Positions 1 through 8,887 of a stretch of 64,000 nucleotides of DNA are shown piece by piece. The translations under genes were made by a program, and so were the position numbers. The notes beneath the pieces are model-generated. The model searched no databases, was not told the DNA's origin, and saw only the letters and a list, made by a program, of their open reading frames with translations. The DNA lies in contig LODT01000041.1 of assembly GCA_001606155.1 (NCBI GenBank), forward strand, positions 186,001-250,000. Reading direction: 5' to 3'. Position 1 is the stretch's first letter. Each line of letters opens with the position of its first letter. This DNA comes from Tieghemostelium lacteum. Taxonomy: Eukaryota; Evosea; Eumycetozoa; Dictyosteliales; Raperosteliaceae.

Positions 1-82
1 TATGTTTTTATTGATTGAAAAATGAATTTCAACAAAATTTTTTGATATATATATAAATTATTATTATAATTAAAATTAAAGA

Positions 83-2108
83 TCAATATACTGGTTTTGA
101 ACTTTTTAGTTTTTTCTGTGTTGTTTTTGTAGTGCTAGCACCATTAGTGTTCACTGGTGTTTGTAATTTCTTTCTTTTTCTAGAATCTCCTTGGTCGTCA
201 ATTTCATCGTCAATTTCATCATCAACATCACCCTTTGTTAATTCTGGACTAGACTTTTGAATATCAACCTCCTGTATTGGTGTTGTAGTTGTTGTCTTAC
301 TTACTGAATTGAATTTTGAAAATAAATTATTATTATTATTATTGTTATTATTGTTATTTTGATTTGATATTTGTTGGGATGTTGAGGTAGTTGTTGTTGT
401 AGTTGTTGAGGTATTATTTTGAAAAGTTAATATTGCAGATTGCTTACTAGTTGATGTTCGCTTTTTCTTTGAAGGGGTTATTTTTGGTTTTTGAGGACTA
501 GGTTCAAATTGAAGTATTCCTTTTTGATTTTTTTGTGTATTTTGTGGTTGTGATTGCTGAAGATTTGGTTTACTTGGACCAAGAGTAAAAGATTTATTTG
601 GTGATTTTGTTGAAATTGGTAATTGAATAACATGATGACTATAGGTAGTTTGTTTTTTCTCTTGTGGTGATGGTGATGCTATTGTGGTATTGCATCTATA
701 GAGATCATCATTAGAGAACCAACGATGAACTAAAGCATCTTTTACTGATATTCTCTGAAGTGGGTCCACCTTAAGTAGTTTTTGAATGAGATCTTTAGCA
801 GCCTCTGTAACAGTATCCCAAATTGGAATATTAAATGTATACTCTCCTTTCGATGTTTGATTGAAATTTGAACGTTCAACATCAAAAGGTGGTTTCCCAG
901 ATAAGAGTATATACAAAATACATCCTAATGACCATGCATCGACCTCTTTACCATACCCATGAGGCTCTCCATTTTGAGTGTTTTTACCCATCAGACAGGA
1001 TTTAATAATCTCTGGTGCAACATATAATGGTGTACCACAAAGTGTAGTAGCAATCTCTTTCTCCCCTATAATCTTTGCTAGACCAAAATCAGTAATTTTA
1101 ATAATCTGTTTACCCTCAGGACCTTTTCCAATGAGAATATTCTCAGGTTTCAAATCTCTGTGACTGATATTCAGTTGGTGAAGGTAACAAACTGCTGCTA
1201 GAATCTGTTTGAACACATCTTTAGCCTCAGGCTCACTGAACCTAATCTTTTCTTTAATCTTATCAAACAATTCACCACCAGTTGCCAACTCTAAAACTAT
1301 ATACAAATATCTCTCCGTATCAAATATCTCAATAATTGATATGATATTGGGATGTTTAATTTTTTTTAGAATTGCAATTTCAGAGTTGGTCTGATTCTTA
1401 TTCTTTGATAAATGCCAATATTTCATCTTATCAATGATTTTTACGGCAAAAGATTCACCTGTATCTTTTTTAATACATTTTTTAACCACACTAAAATTTC
1501 CTGTTCCTAACATTCCTTGTATTATATAATGCTTATTGATTTCAATCTATAAATTTTAAAAATACGGGTATGAATATTAGTTTGATATAAGTACTATTAT
1601 TACAAACTAATAAACTTACATCATCACTTGAATCTTGATCTGGTATAGAAAAATCTTGAAATATAAAAGATAGGGAAGAATTGAAATTCGATGAGGTAAA
1701 GGATATAAGATCTCCATTTAAAAGTAGTGTAGTCTTTTCTTTACCTAGTATCTGTCCTTTTACAAAAGTTCCATTCGTTGAGTAATCAGTTATACGAATG
1801 GATGTGCCCTCTGTCGAGTTACTCAAAGAGTTGTTATTATTGTTATTTCTCTCCCTTTGAATTTTACAATGAATTCCACTGATGGTTGGATCGTTGAATA
1901 GGACATTACATCTCTTTGGATTTCTTCCAATTAAAATTTCATTATCTATCAAATCCAAATGTTTCGAATCTGGATGACATGAAACTAATCTACCCCAAGT
2001 CACTGGCTTTTGTTCCTCTGTTTTTACAGGTACTTGTGGTTGTGTATCAGCTTGTGGTTGTGTTGCAATACATGGTGTTGCTTGACTATCGCTATCCATT
2101 GTATTCAT
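83..2108 (-). CDS. FHA-domain Chk2/Rad53-like serine/threonine kinase (fhk family)
   Basis: Two exons, 1620-2108 and 83-1546, joined by a 73-bp intron (donor GTAAGT, acceptor ATAG), give 650 residues. Seen: the first 30 residues carry SQ, TQ and TQ sites like the ATM/ATR target cluster of Chk2. An FHA domain follows (about 40-130, with GR, S..H and NGT motifs), then a kinase domain (about 170-440) with glycine loop GTGNFSVV, AVK Lys199, HRD Asp294 and DFG Asp316. A low-complexity N/T/Q tail ends in basic patches that could be nuclear signals. Known: FHA-kinases of this order are DNA-damage checkpoint kinases; dictyostelids encode several fhk paralogues. Inferred: a nuclear checkpoint kinase activated by phospho-TQ/FHA dimerisation. 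Which fhk paralogue it is cannot be decided here. Confidence 0.93.
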
Positions 2109-2309
2109 TTAAAATTTTTGATTTTAAAAAAATCTAAAGCTATAGTTTATGCATATGACGGCTATACAAATATATGAAAAAACTTAAAAAAAAAAAATTA
2201 TTAATTTTATATAAATTTCTCAATCTTCAATAATATCAATTACAATGTTTACTTTTAAAATATTGCATATTTTATTTTGCACAAAAGAAAATTAATGTTT
2301 AAAGTTTAT

Positions 2310-2732
2310 TTATTTTAAGATATTATATTTTTTTTGAAAGGACCTATCAGTAAAGAATTGATCAATTTCTACATTTTCTACATATACTTCATCCCCTTTG
2401 AATACATGCAAAATTGTATAAGTTTCTGGATATTTTTCATCTACACCCAAACGTGTATTTCTTACAAAATCCTCCATCATTTTCACCCATGTCCTGGTTA
2501 CCTGAAGTTGTTTTAGAAGTGCATTTCTACATCCTTCATTACAATTTTTATCATTTATTCTAGGGACCACAATAGAATATTCATCCATACTATTACCATC
2601 ATACACTCCTCCACATTTAAGGGGACAATTTACTGATATTTCATTTTCTTTGAAATTGCCTAAAATCTCAAAGACTCTCAGGTGGAGTGAGCAAGATGGA
2701 AGTAAATTATTATTATTATTATTATTTGACAT
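2310..2732 (-). CDS. Small hypothetical protein, 140 aa
   Basis: A single open frame of 140 residues starts with a short run of Asn codons after an AT-rich leader. No signal peptide or membrane segment is seen. Six cysteines lie in residues 14-68, including a C..KCGG group and a C...C pair, which could bind metal or be incidental. The C-terminal half is charged and looks globular. I do not recognise a family. It lies between the kinase gene (same strand) and the divergent secreted-protein gene, so the 2733-2931 interval holds promoters for both directions. It is probably a real gene because base composition and codon use match its neighbours. Confidence 0.6.
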   Translation of the reverse strand: MSNNNNNNNLLPSCSLHLRVFEILGNFKENEISVNCPLKCGGVYDGNSMDEYSIVVPRINDKNCNEGCRNALLKQLQVTRTWVKMMEDFVRNTRLGVDEKYPETYTILHVFKGDEVYVENVEIDQFFTDRSFQKKYNILK

Positions 2733-2931
2733 TTTCTAATCACCAACAAAACATAAATCAAATTGAAAAAATATTAGATTAAATTGTCTTGTAAAATAAT
2801 ACCACCAATATTTTATTTTGTGGTGAACGAGATAAATTAAATTTAACCCTTTGTATAATTTGAGTATAATCTGAGATGAAGTTATTTATGAATTTTTTTT
2901 TGCACATTTAACTATATTGTTTTTTAATATA

Positions 2932-3729
2932 ATGAAATTAGGGTATTTATTTGTAATACTTATTTCTTTGGTAGGTACAGAGGCTAGGTATTATTCGGTA
3001 GTGTATCCACCAGAAAATTTAAATCCTATTGGGCCTGTAATGTTTAAAATTGGTTCGTGGTTTTGTATTACCACAATATCAAAGGAAAATGGACAAAAAG
3101 TTGTTAACACTCCTGATTGGAAAACAACCATAGATATGAGTGCAATTTATGGGTTTTTCATTTTAGATAATGGTTTACTTAAATTGGATTATATTGGAAG
3201 TTCAAAACAAAATTTTTACCAAAGAGCCACATCACATCTTACAAACGAATTTGATATATATTATAAACGAGCTCAAAACACTGTATTGTTATGTTATCTT
3301 CCTGTTACAGATAATTTAAATTATGGTGGTGTTACGATGCCAACTGGCGATATACCAGGGCTTATGTGGAGCTCTATTCTTCGGGTCTTTGATTCCCCAG
3401 GTAATACTATTTTAGGAGTTAACGCTTTTGAATCCCTTTATTCCATGGTAGATCCTATCACCAACGAACGTACAGTTCCTGTAGATTTCCTCTACAGTGT
3501 AGAGCAATATTACAACGGTATCATAGATACCTATGCAAGAGGTTATGTGGGACAATTTCCAAATTTTAAAATTGTCTTTAATAAAGATAGACAATCAGAA
3601 CATGGTTTAGGGGCAAATCCTATCCAATTACCAACCCCTTCTCCATCTCCACCACCACCAGCAGTGCCAGTAAATACCACTACTACTCCTCCAAAACCAG
3701 CAGTCAATTATATTTTATTTTATAAATAA
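2932..3729 (+). CDS. Secreted GIY-YIG-like protein, copy 1 of tandem pair
   Basis: 265 residues. The ATG at 2932 is preferred over the upstream in-frame ATG at 2917 because it matches the only start of copy 2 and begins a signal peptide (1-19). The mature part has a Y73...DYIGSS(86-91)...R98...H102 array followed by E191QYY and N217. That is the order of the GIY-YIG nuclease signature (Tyr, YIG, Arg, His, then Glu and Asn), with about 45 extra residues between the Arg and the Glu. A Pro/Thr-rich tail (232-257) precedes a short conserved end, NYILFYK. Inferred: a secreted or vesicular protein with a GIY-YIG-like fold; activity is unknown. Alternative: an unrelated lineage-specific secreted family that mimics the motif. 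Confidence 0.85.
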   Translation: MKLGYLFVILISLVGTEARYYSVVYPPENLNPIGPVMFKIGSWFCITTISKENGQKVVNTPDWKTTIDMSAIYGFFILDNGLLKLDYIGSSKQNFYQRATSHLTNEFDIYYKRAQNTVLLCYLPVTDNLNYGGVTMPTGDIPGLMWSSILRVFDSPGNTILGVNAFESLYSMVDPITNERTVPVDFLYSVEQYYNGIIDTYARGYVGQFPNFKIVFNKDRQSEHGLGANPIQLPTPSPSPPPPAVPVNTTTTPPKPAVNYILFYK

Positions 3730-3853
3730 CATTTTATCTATATTATCTACCCAATAGTAATTCTTTACTTGGTGGGGAATACATTTTTAAATTTGTCAGG
3801 AGATATGGGTACATACACTAATTTATCTATAAAAAAATGAAATTTCTTATCAC

Positions 3854-4120
3854 TAAAATCTTATATTGGCTTCATATTCATCTAGTTTTGTCTTGAATTT
3901 GGAAACAAAATTTGTTACAGTTCGTTTTTATTGTTAATTAAAATACAAAGACAAAAAAAATCTATATCATCCATAGTTCTAGTAATGGTCTTGTTCAATA
4001 TTTCATATTTACGACAAAAGATAATATTGAGAAATTGCCTTGATGAGATATTGCAATATCTCTGAAGTGGATTGAGATTGTTTTGATTATCTGTCCAAAA
4101 CAGCCAACATTGTATTAAAT
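3854..4120 (-). pseudogene. Antisense coding relic between the tandem genes
   Basis: On the minus strand, 4115-3918 is open for about 65 codons without an ATG start and reads like exported or cytoplasmic protein sequence (it begins with a WLFWTDN-like stretch). It runs into a stop, and the adjacent frame at 3925-3854 continues with a KRTVTNFVSKF-like peptide. A related peptide (GTVTDVVYKFQKK, then SEFEATLRF in another frame) lies antisense at 5290-5212, at the same place behind copy 2. Inferred: the duplicated unit carried the 3' end of a convergent neighbour, now decayed. The protein family is not recognised. Confidence 0.45.
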
Positions 4121-4261
4121 TTCAAAGATGAAAGTAAAAAAAAAGGTAAATCGAGATAAATTAAATTTAACCCCACTCTTTTTTTTTGTATAATTTGATT
4201 ATATTCTGAGATGAAGTTATTTATATTTTTTTTGTACATTTAACATTTTTTTATCATAATT

Positions 4262-5062
4262 ATGAAATTAGGGTATTTAATTGTAATAGTAATTTTTTTT
4301 GTAGGCACAGAAGCTAGGTATTATTCGGTAGTGTATCCACCAGAAAATTTAAATCCTATTGGGCCTGTAATGTTTAAAATTGGTTCGTGGTTTTGTATTA
4401 CCACAATATCAAAGGAAAATGGACAAAAAGTTGTTAACACTCCTGATTGGAAAACAACCATAGATATGAGTGCAATTTATGGGTTTTTCATTTTAGATAA
4501 TGGTTTACTTAAATTGGATTATATTGGAAGTTCAAAACAAAATTTTTACCAAAGAGCCACATCACATCTGACAAATGAATTTGATATATATTATAAACGA
4601 GCTCAAAATACTGTATTGTTATGTTATCTTCCTGTTACAGATAATTTAAATTTTGGCGGTGAAATATTTCCAGCGGGCGATCTAACAAGGGAATTGGAGG
4701 TCTCTATTATTTTAACTTTTGATTCCCCAGGTAATATTGATTTAGGAAATGGACCTTATGATTCTATTTATTTCATGGAAGATCCTACCACCAACAAACG
4801 TACAGTTCCTGTAGATTTCCTCTACACTGTAGAGCAATATTACAACGGTGTGCTCGATACATTTGTAAATGGTTATCAGGGGAGATTTCCAAATGTTACA
4901 CTTGTCTTAAATAAAGAAAGACAATCAGAACATGTTTTAGGTGAAGCAGGTCCTACCCAATTACCAACCCCCGCTCTATCTTCACCCCAACCAGCAGTGC
5001 CAGTAAATACCACCACGACTCCCCCAAAACCATCAGTCAATTATATTTTATTTTATAAATAA
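4262..5062 (+). CDS. Secreted GIY-YIG-like protein, copy 2 of tandem pair
   Basis: 266 residues with the same layout as the upstream gene: signal peptide, DYIGSS motif with the following Arg and His, EQYY, a later Asn, Pro/Thr-rich tail and the same NYILFYK end. The N-terminal half is almost identical in DNA to copy 1. The region between the two putative catalytic halves (about residues 130-210) has diverged strongly, for example in the segment around residues 131-175. All the motif residues are retained in both copies, which argues that both are functional. The promoter (4148-4261) and the 3' flank resemble those of copy 1, so the whole unit was duplicated, not only the coding part. Confidence 0.85.
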   Translation: MKLGYLIVIVIFFVGTEARYYSVVYPPENLNPIGPVMFKIGSWFCITTISKENGQKVVNTPDWKTTIDMSAIYGFFILDNGLLKLDYIGSSKQNFYQRATSHLTNEFDIYYKRAQNTVLLCYLPVTDNLNFGGEIFPAGDLTRELEVSIILTFDSPGNIDLGNGPYDSIYFMEDPTTNKRTVPVDFLYTVEQYYNGVLDTFVNGYQGRFPNVTLVLNKERQSEHVLGEAGPTQLPTPALSSPQPAVPVNTTTTPPKPSVNYILFYK

Positions 5063-5211
5063 CATTTCAAATATAATATCTACTCATTTATAATCACAAA
5101 TCGTAATTCCTTACTTAGTAGTGTTTACATTTTTAAAATTGAGAGAGGAGATATGTGTATATTCACTGTTGAATCTATAAATCTATTAAACCTTTCTGAA
5201 TACTAAGATCG

Positions 5212-5290
5212 GAAAATCTTAAAGTGGCTTCAAATTCACTAATTTTTTCTGGAACTTGTAGACAACATCGGTTACAGTACCTCTTCGATA
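5212..5290 (-). pseudogene. Second antisense relic behind tandem copy 2
   Basis: This is the short counterpart of the relic at 3854-3925, with a recognisably similar peptide in two frames on the minus strand. It supports the view that the duplication unit ended inside a convergent gene. It is too short to assign a function. Confidence 0.35.
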
Positions 5291-5375
5291 GAATGTTGTT
5301 GGGTGATGTTGTCTGTGGTAGTTGTATTATTTATTTTTTAATTTGATTAAATTTTTTAAGAACTTTTTTGTAGAG

Positions 5376-6644
5376 ATGTCACACGAATTAGTTATTGGTT
5401 GTGTTGGTAAACCTAGTGCAGGTAAATCATCATTTTTAAATGCAGCTACAGATGCTAATGCAAAAGTTGGGAATTATCCATTTACAACAATTACACCAAA
5501 TGTAGCAGTGACACATTATGCTACAGAATGTCCATGTAAAAAGTATGATAAAATGGATCAGTGTCAACCTAGATATGGTAAATGTGATAAAGGTACAAGA
5601 TATATACCAGTAAAGATGTTAGATGTTGCTGGTTTGGTACCAGGTGCATCTGAAGGTAAAGGTTTAGGTAACCAATTTCTAGATGATCTTCGTACTGCCG
5701 ATGTACTCTTACATGTTGTAGATGTAAGTGGTACTACAAATGAAAAGGGTGAAGAAACTACAGGTTACGATCCTATAAATGATATTCAATGGCTAAAAGA
5801 TGAAATTCATGCATGGATATTCAACAATCTAAAAAAACTGTGGGCCAGTGTGGTTAGAAAACAACAAACTACAAAATGTATGGCTGAGAGTATTCTTCAT
5901 AAGAAACTCTCTGGTTACGGTACAAAGTTACCTGTAATCAGAGAGACTTTAGAGAATATAGGTTTACGTGATCCCATACCTTTAGATACATGGGATGACG
6001 ATAATATACATAAATTTGTAGACTCTTTTCTACATTGTCGGTTTCCTATAGTATTGGTATTGAATAAAGTCGACATGTCAGCCAGTGACAATAACATCTC
6101 AAAAATCTGTAATAAATATCCCAATGAAGTAATGATTCCATCCAGTGCACTAGCAGAATGTTTTCTAAAGAAAATGAAAACTCAAAATTATGTGAAATAT
6201 AAAGAGGGTGATGACAACTTTCTATTGAATGACGAAGACCCAACTTTAAAACAATGCGATGAAAAACTTCAAGGAAGATTAGAGAAACTCAGAGACTTGG
6301 TTTTGTATAGATATGGAAGTACTGGAATTCAACAGGCTATTAAATCGGCAGTGGAACTAAAGAAATACATACCAGTCTATCCAGTAAAGAATCTAAAGTC
6401 ACTTAGTTGTGATAAGAGTGGTGGTTCAGTTTTGAGAGATTGTATTTTAGTACCTAGAGGAACTCAAGTCAGAGAATTTGCAGGTATTGTTCATCCAGAT
6501 ATCGAGAAATATTACCTTTATGCTGAAGGTATAAACGGTCAAAGAATGGGTGAAAAAGATATCATAACTGAACAAAATAATATTATAAAATATACTTCAA
6601 CTGGTGTGGAAGGTGGTAATAATGCAAATAATGAAGAACAATAA
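5376..6644 (+). CDS. Obg/YchF-superfamily GTPase of the YGR210C type
   Basis: 422 residues from the ATG at 5376. An in-frame ATG at 5322 exists, but the stretch between is F/K/N-rich leader and ends in a TTTGTAG that could be a splice acceptor, so MSHELVIG is the better start. Seen: P-loop GKPSAGKSS (about 10-18), switch region around NYPFTTI, DVAGLVPGASEGKG (G3 and following), NKVD (G4), SSALAE (G5), and a C-terminal TGS domain (about 330-405). Known: this archaeal/eukaryotic branch (yeast YGR210C) is distinct from OLA1 and Obg; ribosome association is suspected in the family. The insertion with CPCKKYDK and two further Cys near residues 50-72 is typical of this branch. Confidence 0.9.
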   Translation: MSHELVIGCVGKPSAGKSSFLNAATDANAKVGNYPFTTITPNVAVTHYATECPCKKYDKMDQCQPRYGKCDKGTRYIPVKMLDVAGLVPGASEGKGLGNQFLDDLRTADVLLHVVDVSGTTNEKGEETTGYDPINDIQWLKDEIHAWIFNNLKKLWASVVRKQQTTKCMAESILHKKLSGYGTKLPVIRETLENIGLRDPIPLDTWDDDNIHKFVDSFLHCRFPIVLVLNKVDMSASDNNISKICNKYPNEVMIPSSALAECFLKKMKTQNYVKYKEGDDNFLLNDEDPTLKQCDEKLQGRLEKLRDLVLYRYGSTGIQQAIKSAVELKKYIPVYPVKNLKSLSCDKSGGSVLRDCILVPRGTQVREFAGIVHPDIEKYYLYAEGINGQRMGEKDIITEQNNIIKYTSTGVEGGNNANNEEQ

Positions 6645-6759
6645 ATATATAGTCCTTTGTTATTATTAATAAGTTATTATTGTTGGGTTTTATTAGAAAT
6701 ATATAAAAATTAATTTATAAATTAAATCTATAGGTGTGGGTGAAGTGTGTTTTTACAAT

Positions 6760-8698
6760 TTAGATGTATTCCATGACAGATCTAGGAGATGCAATGACTT
6801 TTCTTGGAGTTTTGGATTTACCACTATTGATCAATTGGGAGTTATTTAAACTTGAATTTAAACTATTTTGTAGATTCAATGAAATTGGAGTTTTAAAGCT
6901 ATTTTCTCTAGATAGACTACTATTGCTAGAGGCATTGATTGATCTGTTATTGGATGGTATTGATTTTTTATAGGATTTTGGCATTGGAGTGGTTTGGTGA
7001 CTGTATCCAGAACCGTTAGTACTGGAATTAAGGTTCATTGTGGAAATTGGTTCCAAGGCAGTAGATGGACCATTGGATTTATGTGTTGGTGATCCTGCTG
7101 AATTTGATGATGAAGATGGTGAATAGATTAATGAAGGTGATGAGTTATTTTTCATAATGAATTTAGATGGTGACGATGCAATGGAGGTTGCAGAAGAGAT
7201 GGTTTGGCCAAGTTCTTTTTGTAGTTCCATCATTTCAATGAAATTTTGAATTCTTAATTTGTATTTTTGAATTTCTTCATTCTTATCAGAGAGTTTCTTG
7301 GTGAGGATGCTGGTATCAAATGATTTCTTTTCCATTTCTTCTTTATAGAAAATAACCAATGATTGACATTCCAACAGTTCCTTTTGGTATCTGTTTACCA
7401 ATTCAATATTCTTTTGGTTTTCGGTCTTTAGTTCAAAATAACATCCATCAGCTTCAGAGAGTTGTGTATTCAAATCTTCAATGGTTTGTTCAAGTTCTTG
7501 AATTTTCTCTTTTAACTCTTGAATTTTGTCTAGTTCATAGTCGTTTACTTCTTCCATATCTGAATTTATTTCTTCTTCTTCTTCTTCTTCCTCAACTTCT
7601 TCTTCTTCAACTTCTTCCTCGTCTTCTTCTACATCTTCAGTATCTTTCATTTCAACATCTTCTTTTAGATCTTGAATAGTTTCTTCATGTTCATTTATAA
7701 TATCTAGTAAAGCAACTGTATCTTGATGGTACTGACCACTGAGTAACATGAGTTCTTGTTTCAAAGATTCAGATTCCAAGCTAGACAATTCTAATTTCTC
7801 TTCGAGTTCAATAATCTTTTTTCTATAGGTATCAACAGTATCTCTGATTTGGAATGCAATTTCATTGGCTTTTTTAGAGGATTCTTCAATTGGGGTTTGT
7901 ACAGCATTTGTAGTTGATTTCTTTGGAGTTTCCATTCTAACTTCAACAGGTGGTAATCTCTTTGGACAATGTGGAGATAACGGGAGATTCTTGGCAAATG
8001 ACAAATCATCAATTGTCAATTGTTGTGTTTTCTCAGGTTCCTCTACAATTGGAGTTGGAGTTGGATTGGTATTTTGTACAACTTGAATTGGCTCTACAAA
8101 TGGTTCGGATAGAGTAACTGGTTTCTTTGGTGTCAAAGGTTTAGTGTATTTTGGTGGTGATTTTTTAGGATTGTGTGGTGACAATGGTAGTTTCTTTAAG
8201 AAGGCAGTTGGTAGTGGATTTGAAATTTGAGTGCTATTGGTGTTGTTAAGTGCAGCCACCGAAGTTGATTTAATAGTAAACACTGATTTTTTAGTTGGAT
8301 TGTTATTGGATGGTGGTAATATTACAGATTTAGTCATATTATTGCTATTATTAGATTTATTAGTGAGAGTCTCATAGAATGAGGCTAATTGTTTAACTTC
8401 ACCACCATTGTTTTTGTTTTGAATAGTTGGTGACTTATTCATTTGGTTTAGGTCTTTGTTAAACAATGATTGTGTTATTGATTTAATTGCATTATTTTCA
8501 GTTTCAACTCTTAACTGTTTAAGCAGAGTGCTGTTTTTAAATTGACCTTTTGGTGAGAGTGATGGTGTTTTACCAACTATCATATTACTACCTGTGTTGA
8601 AATTGTGTGTCCTGTTGAATCATGTTAGAATCTCACTAAAATTTTAATGTTTAATAAAAACTAAAATTACAGAAAACTTACTTATTTTCTTTGTTCAT
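6760..8698 (-). CDS. Coiled-coil protein with KEN motif and clustered SP/TP sites
   Basis: Two exons: a 17-nt exon at 8682-8698 (MNKEN plus two bases) and 6760-8611, 622 residues in all. The donor is GTAAGT and the acceptor TTCAACAG; the joined frame is open through the previously untranslated leader. Residues 3-5 are KEN. The N-terminal third carries repeated CDK-like motifs (LSPKGQFK, LSPHNPKK, LSPHCPKR, TPKKP, TPKKS). Residues about 245-460 are predicted coiled coil with a Glu-rich acidic block in the middle; the tail is Ser/Asn-rich and basic and ends with two further SP/TP-type sites. Inferred: a cell-cycle-regulated, perhaps spindle or centrosome, protein. I do not recognise an orthologue. 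Confidence 0.8.
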
Positions 8699-8887
8699 TG
8701 TGATTAGAAATGTGTTGTTTAATAAAAACTAACAACTAAATTTAAAATTATTTTTTTAATTTTTATCAGTTTATTTCCAAATTTAAATTTTGGCGCATTT
8801 TCAAATATCAAAAAATGAAGAGAAAGAAACAGTTTCAATGATGATGAAAGAAAAATACAAACATTAACTTTAAAGTTTAATAATTAT

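Larger units (their letters stand above)
2983..5290. repeat. Tandem segmental duplication, about 1.3 kb units
   Basis: Unit 1 runs from about 2823 to 3925 and unit 2 from about 4148 to 5290, at an offset of 1330 bp in the coding part. Positions 2983-3239 and 4313-4569 are identical over 257 bp. The rest of the coding sequence, the promoter (shared text around GATAAATTAAATTTAACC and TTCTGAGATGAAG-like stretches) and the 3' flank are clearly related but diverged. The identical block inside older, diverged flanks suggests gene conversion after the duplication. Confidence 0.85.

Noticed and set aside
7359-8086. Leu-rich plus-strand frames opposite the coiled-coil gene
   Set aside because: They are antisense of Glu/Lys-rich coiled-coil codons, with no independent support.
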